Shown here: positions 17,149 to 26,174 of the stretch, in pieces
Numbering within the stretch: position 1 is the first letter of the stretch
Layout of the letters: each line of letters begins with the position of its first letter
Assembly (NCBI RefSeq): GCF_003634755.1
Contig: NZ_RBXA01000001.1
Location: 310,001-374,000, forward strand
DNA length: 64,000 nt
Direction of reading: 5' to 3'
DNA from: Flavobacterium limicola
GTDB lineage: Bacteria > Bacteroidota > Bacteroidia > Flavobacteriales > Flavobacteriaceae
Position numbers and translations under genes: made by a program
Notes under the pieces: model-generated
What the model saw: only the letters and a program-made list of their open reading frames with translations
Databases searched by the model: none
Told to the model about the DNA's origin: nothing

Positions 17149-19908
17149 TTACGGGTTGATTGTCCATGATGCAAAATATTGTTGACCAATTAGACCAGCT
17201 CCTAATACTTGACCATATTCTTTACCTCCAATATTTGAAGCACCTATTTTTAAAGTTGATTTCAAAGAAGGGAAGTTATAATTTAATTGTGCATCTATAA
17301 CTGTTGCCGCCTCAATGGTACCATCAGCAAAAGAAGACTGCCACAAATACTCACTGTTCCATCTACCACTCACATTAAATCCAAAATTAGGGAACAATTT
17401 TTCGTTACCAATAGATGCTTTTACACGGTGTTTTGGCGTATTAAAACCAGCCTCAAAACTAGGATCTTTAGATTGATCAAATTTAAATTCAGCGTAATTA
17501 TAGTTAGCTCCTATTTCAAAATCTTTGTATACTTTTCTAGACAATCCTATACCAAAACCGATAGATTCAATTTCAAGTGGTGTATTTGTGTACAATTGAA
17601 AAACTCTTGTATTACCATTTTGCAAAGCATGAACCGATTGTTGCCCTCCAGCCGTTGCTAAACCACCTTCGTCTGTAGCTGTTCCATAAAGCGGAGCAAC
17701 AACATTAAGATTACCGATAAAGTTGTTGTAAATATTATAGTATCCGTTAATATCAATAGAGGTTTTATTGATAAACGAACGGTATCCAAGTTCAAAAGCT
17801 TTCACTTCCTCAGGCTTCACTAATCCTGCATTTGTTTTTCTTAGCAATACTGGATTAGCTGCCGCCGCAAAAGCCGCTACTGAAGACGCTGTATACGAAT
17901 TATTATAAGCATTTGTTCCATTAATTGTTACCGTACTTCCACCAGCAAAAGCTTGACCTACTGCACCATTTATTGGTAAAGTTTCTACAAATCGAGTTAG
18001 GTTGTCTGGTGCTGATCCTAATAAGATAGCACTACCGACATTGAAACCTATGTATTGATCCTGTGTAGTTGGGTTTCTAAAACCAGTTTGGAAAGAACCT
18101 CTAAAATTATGGTTCTTATTTTGACCGCCTGAATAAACAAGCGAAACCCTTGGAGAAATATTCCCATCAAAATTTTGCGCTTTATCATAACGAATAGATC
18201 CTGTAAATTTCAAACGATCGTCCATCATTTTTTTCATCACTTGCGTGTATGCTCCGTATTCATCGTACTTGATAGGCCCATTAGCATCTGTGTAAATACG
18301 ACCAAATGAATTTAACTCATATTGTCTGTAGGAACCTCCAACTTGAATTTCAGCAAATTTGATTAAATCTTTAAAATTATAATTTACATCTGAGTGATAA
18401 ATTCTCGAATTGTCAACTAATTTAGAACCTGTTAACACACTCGCTTCGTTTGTAACTTGGTTAAAAGCATTTTTAAACTCAGGAGTTCCTGGCAAGAACC
18501 TTCCTTGATCTGCTCTTGCTCTAGCCGCTCTGTGCGCATCTGCTGGCAACATACCACCCAATGTTGATTGAGCAAATGTAGTTCCATATTCTGTAAACCA
18601 TTGTTGATCTGACTTCCATTTACGATTTATATTGATACCTGTAAACAACATGTCATAAGATTGCCCACCATCCTCAGTAGTAGTATATCCTCTCAAAAAG
18701 AAATTTTTCCCTTTGAATTCAATTTTATGCTGTTGCATGAAAAAGTTATTCAAATAGTAACGGTTAGCTCCTTGGTATACAGTATTACCGTAACCAAATT
18801 TACTTTGCCAAATAACTTCTAATCTTTCGTCACCGAAAGGACGAACATGCAATGACAAGTCAATTTTTGTGTTTGAAACTTTATTATCAGTTAAATCCAC
18901 CTCATTGTACCCTGTTCTTGAAACTTTATCACTAGGTAAAGTAGGTGCAGGAATAACTGTTGACACTTCGTCACCATAAACATTGATACCATCATACCCA
19001 TAATGAGTTCTATCTCGACCTGCTACAGTTTTATCATCATAATTAACAGCATGCCATTCTGTACCTCTCATGTAAGCAAAATTAGCTTTACCTGCTATAT
19101 ACTTGTTGAACGCTTTAGCCATACGAACTCCATAATCTAAATAATCATTTGTACCTGCCGCCTTTTGAGTGGTTTGCCCAAATTTTGCGTAAGCTCTTAT
19201 TCCTTGGCTAGTAAACGGACTCTTACTAGTCATAAACAAAATTCCATTGAAAGCATTTGCGCCATATAATGCTGAAGAAGCTCCTGGTAATAATTCTACA
19301 CTTTGAACATCTATTTCAGACACCCCAATTAAATTTCCAAGCACAAAGTTCAACAATGGCGAGGAGTTATCCATACCATCAACTAATTGCATAAAACGAG
19401 TATTTGCAACTGTTGCAAATCCACGCGTATTAATCGATTTGAAAGACATACTTGAAGTATTCATTTGTACTTCTTTCATGTTTTCTAATCCATCATAAAA
19501 AGAAGGAGAAGCTGTTTTCTTAATTTCAACTATTCCCATTCTTTCAATAGTCACGGGAGACTCCAAAACCCTTTCAGGTGTTCTCGAGGCAGAAACCACT
19601 ATTTCATCCAGTTTATTTTCTTCCCCCTCAAGTTGCACAAGAACTTTTTGAGTACTGGACGAAACACTTACTTTTTGAGATTCAAACCCAACACTCGTGA
19701 CTTCTATCACGTAAGGCGGCTTTCTTGATGATTGCAAGGTAAAAGAACCATCAAAATCGGTAGTTGTTCCAGAGTTTTCGCCAACAATCTTAATATTGGC
19801 ACCCGGAACCGGTTGATTGTTACGGTCTGTAACTGAACCTGAAATTGTATTTTGAGCGAAAGATATGCCGCAAAAAAACAATGTCATAAAAAGTAAATAC
19901 ATTCTCAT
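17149..19908 (-). CDS. TonB-dependent outer-membrane receptor
   Basis: 919 residues. Signal peptide to about residue 18 (ISFA before QNTISG). A CarboxypepD_reg-like domain at about 20-95 (SGSVTDRNNQPVPGANI) is followed by the plug (VVSASRTPERVLESPV, then SINTRGFATVANTRFMQLVD and LLPGASSALYGANAFNG), then a 22-strand barrel region rich in aromatic beta-strands. The protein imports a ligand through the outer membrane with TonB/ExbBD energy. No SusD partner follows; the partner is a GDSL lipoprotein, which suggests a lipid or ester-containing substrate. Confidence 0.92.
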   Translation of the reverse strand: MRMYLLFMTLFFCGISFAQNTISGSVTDRNNQPVPGANIKIVGENSGTTTDFDGSFTLQSSRKPPYVIEVTSVGFESQKVSVSSSTQKVLVQLEGEENKLDEIVVSASRTPERVLESPVTIERMGIVEIKKTASPSFYDGLENMKEVQMNTSSMSFKSINTRGFATVANTRFMQLVDGMDNSSPLLNFVLGNLIGVSEIDVQSVELLPGASSALYGANAFNGILFMTSKSPFTSQGIRAYAKFGQTTQKAAGTNDYLDYGVRMAKAFNKYIAGKANFAYMRGTEWHAVNYDDKTVAGRDRTHYGYDGINVYGDEVSTVIPAPTLPSDKVSRTGYNEVDLTDNKVSNTKIDLSLHVRPFGDERLEVIWQSKFGYGNTVYQGANRYYLNNFFMQQHKIEFKGKNFFLRGYTTTEDGGQSYDMLFTGININRKWKSDQQWFTEYGTTFAQSTLGGMLPADAHRAARARADQGRFLPGTPEFKNAFNQVTNEASVLTGSKLVDNSRIYHSDVNYNFKDLIKFAEIQVGGSYRQYELNSFGRIYTDANGPIKYDEYGAYTQVMKKMMDDRLKFTGSIRYDKAQNFDGNISPRVSLVYSGGQNKNHNFRGSFQTGFRNPTTQDQYIGFNVGSAILLGSAPDNLTRFVETLPINGAVGQAFAGGSTVTINGTNAYNNSYTASSVAAFAAAANPVLLRKTNAGLVKPEEVKAFELGYRSFINKTSIDINGYYNIYNNFIGNLNVVAPLYGTATDEGGLATAGGQQSVHALQNGNTRVFQLYTNTPLEIESIGFGIGLSRKVYKDFEIGANYNYAEFKFDQSKDPSFEAGFNTPKHRVKASIGNEKLFPNFGFNVSGRWNSEYLWQSSFADGTIEAATVIDAQLNYNFPSLKSTLKIGASNIGGKEYGQVLGAGLIGQQYFASWTINP

Positions 19909-20307
19909 TTGGTTGATTTTTATTAGTTAATGACGCCAAAGTACAAATATTTTTGATATCAATAAAAAATCACAGAAAAAATTTCATATTTATCATTTAA
20001 TTTGCCTCTTTTACACTTATTGCATATTTTATATTTCATTTATTTATGTTAAAAAATAGAGTCTAAAAAATGGATATCATTATGCATGCATATAAAAAAT
20101 ACATATATCTTAAAATAATTATTAATTTTTAGATATTTGATAAAAGTGATGTAAACGGCGAAATTTATTCTTTTTTTAGGCTTTTTACAAGAGCGAGGGC
20201 TTGTTTACAAACTAAAAAAGCCTCGAAAGAAAACTCTCGAGGCTGATTATTAAACAATATGACTTCGTATAAATCTCTTTAACAGAAAACTAGACAATAA
20301 ACTAAAT
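19909..20307. other. 399-bp AT-rich intergenic region
   Basis: Very AT-rich, between the 5' end of the TonB gene and the 3' end of glmS. A box-like TACTTTGG on the minus strand (about 19929-19936), 7 of 8 to TAnnTTTG, could serve the TonB gene. The glmS terminator is at 20214-20244. I see no ORF, RNA or repeat in the rest. Confidence 0.4.
20214..20244 (-). terminator. Terminator after glmS
   Basis: On the minus strand AGCCTCGA pairs with TCGAGGCT (20219-20226 with 20237-20244) and is followed by six T. It lies 64 bases past the glmS stop. Confidence 0.78.
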
Positions 20308-22155
20308 TTATTCTACGGTAACTGATTTTGCCAAATTACGAGGTTGATCAACATTACAACCGCGCATAACAGCAATATGATAAGACAACAACTGTAATGG
20401 AATAGTAGTTATCAATGGAGATAAAGCATCTGAAGTTTCCGGAATTTCAATCACATAATCTGCTAATTCACGGACTTGAGTATCACCTTTAGTGACAACT
20501 GCAATAATTTTTCCACTTCTCGATTTGATTTCCTGAATGTTACTTACAATTTTATCATAATGACCTTGTTTTGGGGCAATAACCACTACAGGCATATGTT
20601 CATCAATCAATGCAATAGGACCGTGTTTCATTTCCGCTGCAGGATAACCTTCAGCATGAATATAGGAGATCTCTTTAAGTTTTAAAGCCCCCTCAAGTGC
20701 TACTGGAAAATTATAACCTCTTCCTAGATACAAACAATTAGGAGCATCTTTGAATACCGAAGCAATTTCTTTTGCTCTTTGGTTTGTCTCTAAAGCCTCT
20801 TTCACTTTTTCAGGAATTATTTCTAACTCTTGTAAATACATGTGAAAGTCTGACACAGACATTGTGCCTTTCGCTTTCGCTAAACGCAAAGCAATCATTG
20901 TCAGAACAGTGATTTGAGTAGTAAACGCTTTTGTAGAAGCCACACCAATTTCAGGTCCCGCGTGAGTATATGCTCCTGCATGAGTTTCTCTGGAAATGGA
21001 AGAACCCACTACATTACAAACACCAAACACAAAGGCTCCATTTTCTTTGGCCAATTTTATTGCGGCCATCGTATCAGCTGTTTCACCTGATTGTGATATT
21101 GCAATGACAATATCCTTACTGTTTATTATCGGATTTCTATATCTAAATTCTGATGCGTACTCTACTTCAACTGGGATTCGAGCAAACTCTTCAAATATAT
21201 ATTCTGCTACTAAACCTGCATGCCATGACGTACCACAAGCTACAATTATTATTCTGTCAGCATTTAAGAATTTTTCCAGATTATCTTCCACACCTGCCAT
21301 CTGAATGATACCCTCATTGGCATGAAGCCTTCCACGATAAGTGTCTTTGATAACATCCGGCTGTTCGTAAATTTCTTTTAGCATGAAATGATCATATCCA
21401 CCTTTTTCAATTTGCTCCAGATTCATTTTAAGCTCTTGAATATAAGGATCAACTAAAGTATCATCTTTAATCTTTCTAACCTTCATTGCTTTATGCAATC
21501 TAATATTTGCCATTTCACCATCTTCCAGATAAATAGCATTTGAAGTATATTCAATAAATGGCGAAGCATCTGAAGCAATAAAATATTCTCCTTCTCCAAC
21601 ACCTATTGCTAATGGGCTTCCTAAACGAGCCGCTACAATTTCATTTGGTGTCTTTTTATCAAAAACAGCAATAGCATAAGCCCCAACAACCTGGTTTAAA
21701 GCTACCTGCACTGCTTTTCCAAGCTTTAAATTATCTTTTTTCTGAACTTCTTCAATAAGATTTACCAGTACCTCAGTGTCTGTATCAGAATGAAAAATAT
21801 ATCCTCTTTTTATCAACTCCGCTTTCAACGGGGCATAATTTTCAATAATTCCATTATGAATTATTGCTAAATCCCCTGAATTTGAAAGATGTGGATGAGA
21901 ATTCACATCATTAGGAACACCATGAGTAGCCCAACGTGTATGACCTATTCCAATTGTTCCGTTTGTTGTAATTTCTTCAGAGGCTCTAAGCTCAAGGTCT
22001 GAAACTTTCCCCTTAGTCTTACAAAGTTTTAGATTTTCACCGTCAAATAACATGACACCCGCACTATCATAACCTCTATATTCAAGTCTTTTTAATCCTT
22101 TAATTACTATAGGATAAGCTTCTCTATAACCGATATATCCAACGATTCCACACAT
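20308..22155 (-). CDS. glmS: Glutamine-fructose-6-phosphate aminotransferase (isomerizing)
   Basis: 615 residues. It makes glucosamine-6-phosphate from fructose-6-phosphate and glutamine, the first step toward UDP-GlcNAc for peptidoglycan and lipid A. The N-terminal nucleophile Cys2 (MCGIVGYIGYREA) starts the glutaminase domain, with GHTRWATHG and SHPHL. Two SIS domains follow (IIVACGTSWHAG, AISQSGETADT; YLGRGYNFPVALEGALK), ending PRNLAKSVTVE as in the family. It is 9 bases after the DUF4270 gene, so probably co-transcribed with it. No glmS ribozyme-like structure is seen in this short gap. Confidence 0.97.
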   Translation of the reverse strand: MCGIVGYIGYREAYPIVIKGLKRLEYRGYDSAGVMLFDGENLKLCKTKGKVSDLELRASEEITTNGTIGIGHTRWATHGVPNDVNSHPHLSNSGDLAIIHNGIIENYAPLKAELIKRGYIFHSDTDTEVLVNLIEEVQKKDNLKLGKAVQVALNQVVGAYAIAVFDKKTPNEIVAARLGSPLAIGVGEGEYFIASDASPFIEYTSNAIYLEDGEMANIRLHKAMKVRKIKDDTLVDPYIQELKMNLEQIEKGGYDHFMLKEIYEQPDVIKDTYRGRLHANEGIIQMAGVEDNLEKFLNADRIIIVACGTSWHAGLVAEYIFEEFARIPVEVEYASEFRYRNPIINSKDIVIAISQSGETADTMAAIKLAKENGAFVFGVCNVVGSSISRETHAGAYTHAGPEIGVASTKAFTTQITVLTMIALRLAKAKGTMSVSDFHMYLQELEIIPEKVKEALETNQRAKEIASVFKDAPNCLYLGRGYNFPVALEGALKLKEISYIHAEGYPAAEMKHGPIALIDEHMPVVVIAPKQGHYDKIVSNIQEIKSRSGKIIAVVTKGDTQVRELADYVIEIPETSDALSPLITTIPLQLLSYHIAVMRGCNVDQPRNLAKSVTVE

Positions 22156-22164
22156 AGTTTTGCC

Positions 22165-23760
22165 TTAATTAGGTTTTGTATAATAAATTTCTAATTTCAA
22201 TCTTTTGTCATAATTAGCTGAACCAATAGGAATATTAGTACCAAACAAAATAGTTCCTAATGGATTCATGACTGATGCTTTTGGCGCTTGAGAAGTAAAA
22301 TCGTTTGCGGTTTTTAATTTATACGAAGTCATTTTATTTATATCTTCAGTAACAACAACTCCTAATTTTACATTAGTTGAATCAGCATTTCTTATCAGAT
22401 TCCGTACTTGATTTGTAATTCTAACTTTATAAGTCAAACCTCTGCCATTGGCAACAGCGGCTTTGTTTAAAACTCCATCAAATATTAATTTTGATTTTTT
22501 CGCGTCTAAACTTGTAGTTTGATCATTAAAATAATCTACAACAGGTCGGTTATTATTTAAATCATACAAATAGATTCTATTAGGCTCGTAACTTCCTGCC
22601 ATTGCACTGGCATCAACATGAAAAACCAAATTAGCCTCATTAATCAACCAACCATTATTTCTAATTGTTTCTAATTCGCCTGCAGTACTGAAAAGATCAA
22701 GTATTACCATTGAACCTTCACCACCTTTTAAATACAATTTTTCATCTCCTAATGTTACATTTGGACTATTTGTAGCATTTGTATAAGCCGCATTTACATT
22801 ACTTTGATCCAGCAAACTGACTGTATTACCTGACATATTAAGTACTATAGATTTGTCTACTCGGCTAACAGTGGTAACTCCTGTGGTCGTAGTAGATAAA
22901 TCTTCTTTGTATTTAATAGTAATTTGTCCAGATGCAAAATTCAATACTGCTAGATTACTTGGACTGCTCCCTGACTTTTCTACTTTAAAATACAACCCTC
23001 TGAAATAATCTTTAAAAACATCGTTGGTTGCTAATTTACCGGAGGCAACAGCATCAATAATTTTTGTTTTGAAAAAAGTTTTATTCAAATTCAGACGCAT
23101 TCCAGGAACCTTTCGTGTCTTTGTAACCTTGCCATCCGCATCGGTTGTTGATTCAACATATTCCGCTTTATCAAAGAAGAAGGCATCGTTTTGAACGGCA
23201 TCAGCAGCATCATTTAAACGATTTCCAACTTTACGATTGTTAAAATCACTATTCTGATCGGTAAAATAATTTTGAGCTTGTTGAAATCCACCTACCGGAT
23301 CCAAATCTCTCATAAAATAACCGGATTCATAAACACTAAGTTTGATTTTAGCATCACTTGACCCATAAATAGAATCTAATTCATATACATTATTCCCATC
23401 AGTGTCTGTTGATTTCAAAGTACTAAAATACGGGATGGTCAACACTACACTTTCAATTTCGGCATTTGCTCCAATAGTTGGGTTAACACTTGACAACACT
23501 AATTGTGTCGCAAAATTCGCAGTCGTAGTTCCAAAGGCGGGATCATCCAGTAATCCCAATGCATTTACTTCAAGACCATTGGACTGAATAGGTCCAATCT
23601 TCTGATTATAGGCAATTACGTTTGAAGTATATTTATTAAAATCAAAATGATTTTCACCAATTAATTCATCTCCAATGCCATTAAATTCTTTGTCACATGA
23701 ACAAAGAAGAACAATACAGGCTAAGACCAGTGTGCTTTTTAAAAAAAAATTATTGTGCAT
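22165..23760 (-). CDS. DUF4270 family lipoprotein
   Basis: 531 residues with a lipobox ending LLCSC (Cys22). The DUF4270 pattern is visible in GDELIGENHFDFNKYT, the TTANFATQLVLS region and the C-terminal LGTILFGTNIP and RLKLEIYYTKPN. These proteins are typical of Flavobacteriia, predicted outer-membrane or surface lipoproteins of unknown role. It sits 20 bases after the half-length GT5 gene and 9 bases before glmS, so the three genes read as one operon. Confidence 0.85.
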   Translation of the reverse strand: MHNNFFLKSTLVLACIVLLCSCDKEFNGIGDELIGENHFDFNKYTSNVIAYNQKIGPIQSNGLEVNALGLLDDPAFGTTTANFATQLVLSSVNPTIGANAEIESVVLTIPYFSTLKSTDTDGNNVYELDSIYGSSDAKIKLSVYESGYFMRDLDPVGGFQQAQNYFTDQNSDFNNRKVGNRLNDAADAVQNDAFFFDKAEYVESTTDADGKVTKTRKVPGMRLNLNKTFFKTKIIDAVASGKLATNDVFKDYFRGLYFKVEKSGSSPSNLAVLNFASGQITIKYKEDLSTTTTGVTTVSRVDKSIVLNMSGNTVSLLDQSNVNAAYTNATNSPNVTLGDEKLYLKGGEGSMVILDLFSTAGELETIRNNGWLINEANLVFHVDASAMAGSYEPNRIYLYDLNNNRPVVDYFNDQTTSLDAKKSKLIFDGVLNKAAVANGRGLTYKVRITNQVRNLIRNADSTNVKLGVVVTEDINKMTSYKLKTANDFTSQAPKASVMNPLGTILFGTNIPIGSANYDKRLKLEIYYTKPN

Positions 23761-23780
23761 ATTTAAAATAAAAGTTTAAT

Positions 23781-24587
23781 TTACAGAACCTCGTTTTTAT
23801 AGAAATTAGTGTACGCCTCAGCGAATCTATCTTTTGGGGTGAAAGGTAAAAAAGGTTTACCCGAAGACTCTATAAATTTTGTTAAACTTGGAGATAGGTT
23901 TTCTGAAGCAATAATAACCGCGTCAGAATGCATTACCGTTGTTCTGATGATATTTTCGTAATCTGGAATAGCCAGGTCTACAATTGCTTCATCCGGCACG
24001 CCGTCAAATTTAACTTTATTAATCATTTCGACATCCAGAGTCCCTTCGAAAGACTGACTGTAAACAGAGGTAACAATTTTAGTTTCTGAGAATAAGGCTT
24101 CATTTTTATAAAAATGTTTCATGTAAATAGGCAACATAGCCGCCATCCAACCGTGAACATGAATAATATCAGGAACCCAATTCAATTTTTTTACAGTTTC
24201 TACAACTCCTTTTGCAAAAAAGATAGCTCTTTCATCATTATCTGGATACATAACACCCTCTTCATCCGCGAATGTAGCTTTTCTTTTAAAATATTCTTCA
24301 TTGTCAATAAAGTAAACCTGAATCCTTTCTTTAGGAATCGACGCTACTTTTATTATCAAAGGCATATCTAAATCATTTACCACCAAATTCATCCCAGAAA
24401 GCCTAATTACCTCGTGCAACTGGTGTCTTCTCTCGTTAATATTTCCATACCTTGGCATAAAAATTCTTATCTGTCCACCTTGATCATTAATCATTTTTGG
24501 CACGTCATAAGACATTAAAGAGACCTCATTTTCAGCGAGATAAGGCACCACTTCAGATGATACATATAATATCCTCTTATCTTTCAT
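23781..24587 (-). CDS. Half-length glycogen/starch synthase-like (GT5 N-domain) protein
   Basis: 268 residues against about 480 for full GT5 synthases. It keeps the opening ILYVSSEVVPY, RIFMPRYGNINERRHQL and the IIHVHGWMAAMLPIYMK block (HxHGWM), which are N-terminal GT5 features. The ADP-glucose-binding KxGGL loop is not there (the place reads LAENEVSLMSYDVPK), and the whole C-terminal Rossmann domain is missing. Catalysis as a normal glycogen synthase is unlikely. First gene of the DUF4270-glmS run, divergent from panC. Confidence 0.82.
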   Translation of the reverse strand: MKDKRILYVSSEVVPYLAENEVSLMSYDVPKMINDQGGQIRIFMPRYGNINERRHQLHEVIRLSGMNLVVNDLDMPLIIKVASIPKERIQVYFIDNEEYFKRKATFADEEGVMYPDNDERAIFFAKGVVETVKKLNWVPDIIHVHGWMAAMLPIYMKHFYKNEALFSETKIVTSVYSQSFEGTLDVEMINKVKFDGVPDEAIVDLAIPDYENIIRTTVMHSDAVIIASENLSPSLTKFIESSGKPFLPFTPKDRFAEAYTNFYKNEVL

Positions 24588-24625
24588 ATTGTAATTTACT
24601 TAATTTATTGGCAATAAAAACCAAG

Positions 24626-24633
24626 CAAAATTA
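24626..24633 (-). promoter_or_regulatory. -7 promoter box of the GT5-DUF4270-glmS operon
   Basis: The minus strand reads TAATTTTG, matching TAnnTTTG, 38 bases before the start codon. No -33 TTG is visible at the expected place. Confidence 0.45.
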
Positions 24634-24664
24634 CAAAAATTTATGCAGTTATTAACTAAAATAT

Positions 24665-24672
24665 TAAGTTTG
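24665..24672 (+). promoter_or_regulatory. -7 promoter box of panC
   Basis: TAAGTTTG matches TAnnTTTG, 23 bases before the panC ATG and divergent from the box at 24626-24633. Confidence 0.5.
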
Positions 24673-24695
24673 CATCTAATTTAAACAATACCACC

Positions 24696-25544
24696 ATGAA
24701 TATTTTCTATGGAAAAGCGGCTTTGAGAGAGTATTTGAAATCGATCAAAACTTCAAATTCCACCATTGGATTTGTTCCAACTATGGGTGCTTTACATCAA
24801 GGACATTTGGCTTTAATGCAAAAATCTCTTTCGGAAAACGAATATACTGCTGTGAGTATTTTTGTAAATCCAACTCAATTCAACAATCCTGAAGATTTGG
24901 CAAAATACCCAAGGACATTAGCCGAAGATGTAGAAAAACTTACTGCTTTAAACCCAAAGATCATTTTATATGCTCCAACTGTTGAAGACATTTATGATGG
25001 TACACCACAATCTCAATCTTTCAATTTTGATGGACTTGAAAATCAGATGGAAGGAAAATTCAGGCCAGGCCATTTTGACGGAGTTGGCACTATAGTAAAA
25101 CGTCTTTTTGAAATTATTGAACCTACAAGAGCCTATTTTGGTGAAAAAGATTTTCAGCAATTACAGATTGTCAAAAAAATGGTGGCAAAGAACAAGTTGA
25201 AAGTAACTATAATTGGCTGTCCCATTTTCAGAGAATCCAACCAGCTTGCAATGAGTTCCAGAAACGAACGTTTATCAGCATTAGAAAGAGATGAAGCAGC
25301 AATTATCTATAAAATCCTCACCCAAGTAAAAGAAAAATTCACATCTGATAGTCCTTTGACAATTTCAGAATGGGTCCAAAAAGAATTTGAGAATAACCCC
25401 AACTTTACATTGGAATATTTCGTAATTGCTGATGAGGAAACGCTCTCAGAATGTACACTGAAAAATAAAAATAAAAAATACCGTGCTTTTATTGCCGTAT
25501 TAGTCAACAATATTCGTTTGATTGACACCATTTCATTAAATTAA
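24696..25544 (+). CDS. panC: Pantothenate synthetase (pantoate-beta-alanine ligase)
   Basis: 282 residues. It joins pantoate to beta-alanine with ATP to give pantothenate, the precursor of CoA. The HxGH motif is in [16 protein letters not shown], followed by [38 protein letters not shown] and the MSSRNERLS signature. Length is normal. panD, which supplies beta-alanine, follows after 14 bases and shares the terminator at 25960-25998. Confidence 0.97.
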   Translation: MNIFYGKAALREYLKSIKTSNSTIGFVPTMGALHQGHLALMQKSLSENEYTAVSIFVNPTQFNNPEDLAKYPRTLAEDVEKLTALNPKIILYAPTVEDIYDGTPQSQSFNFDGLENQMEGKFRPGHFDGVGTIVKRLFEIIEPTRAYFGEKDFQQLQIVKKMVAKNKLKVTIIGCPIFRESNQLAMSSRNERLSALERDEAAIIYKILTQVKEKFTSDSPLTISEWVQKEFENNPNFTLEYFVIADEETLSECTLKNKNKKYRAFIAVLVNNIRLIDTISLN

Positions 25545-25546
25545 TT

Positions 25547-25554
25547 TACTTTTG
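25547..25554 (+). promoter_or_regulatory. Possible internal promoter box for panD
   Basis: TACTTTTG matches TAnnTTTG and overlaps the few bases between panC and panD. A TTG at 25522-25524 lies 22 bases upstream. Only four bases separate the box from the panD ATG. Confidence 0.4.
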
Positions 25555-25558
25555 TAGC

Positions 25559-25909
25559 ATGCAAATTCAAGTATTAAAATCAAAAATTCACCGAGTAAAA
25601 GTAACAGGCGCCGATTTAAATTATATCGGAAGCATTACCATTGACGAATCACTACTAGACGCTTCTAACATTATTGAAGGCGAAAAAGTCTCCATTGTTA
25701 ACATCAATAATGGAGAGCGTTTTGAAACCTACGCTATTAAAGGCGAAAGAAATTCAGGCACCATAACGCTTAATGGACCCGCAGCAAGAAAAGTCCAAAA
25801 AGATGATATTATCATTATCATTTCTTACGCCACATTAGAATTTGAAGAGGCTAAAACATTTAAACCTTGGGTTATTTTCCCAAATGAAAATGACAATTCT
25901 TTGACGTAA
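25559..25909 (+). CDS. panD: Aspartate 1-decarboxylase proenzyme
   Basis: 116 residues. It makes beta-alanine from aspartate and is self-processed between Gly24 and Ser25 ([17 protein letters not shown]), Ser25 becoming the pyruvoyl cofactor. Also visible are the conserved Lys9 ([12 protein letters not shown]) and Arg-containing [13 protein letters not shown], then [12 protein letters not shown]. Normal length. It sits directly after panC, so the two beta-alanine/pantothenate steps are co-expressed. Confidence 0.97.
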   Translation: MQIQVLKSKIHRVKVTGADLNYIGSITIDESLLDASNIIEGEKVSIVNINNGERFETYAIKGERNSGTITLNGPAARKVQKDDIIIIISYATLEFEEAKTFKPWVIFPNENDNSLT

Positions 25910-25959
25910 TTGTAATAATTACGATAGAATTCATATCGGAAATCAGTGTTGCTATAATC

Positions 25960-25998
25960 AAAAAAGTACAAGCTTATATCTAAAGCTTGTACTTTTTT
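25960..25998 (+). terminator. Terminator of panC-panD
   Basis: A 16-bp perfect stem (25960-25975 with 25983-25998, 7-base loop) has six A at its foot and six T at its end, so it can work in both directions. It follows the panD stop by about 50 bases. Confidence 0.88.
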
Positions 25999-26174
25999 GT
26001 ATATATAACAAAGCGAACTTTGGAAAAAACAAATATGAATCCTACATAATTTTTAATGTATAAATTTTAATTAATTCGTTTACGTAAAGAAAAAGAGATT
26101 CGCCTGTAGAAAAAATTATTTACTATATTGGCCATCTATTTGACAACCTAAATTATTAAAAATATTCATTTCAC

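Noticed and set aside
17287..17661. 124-codon plus-strand ORF inside the TonB receptor gene
   Set aside because: It is antisense to a gene with clear domains, and its translation is Cys/Arg-rich without family features.
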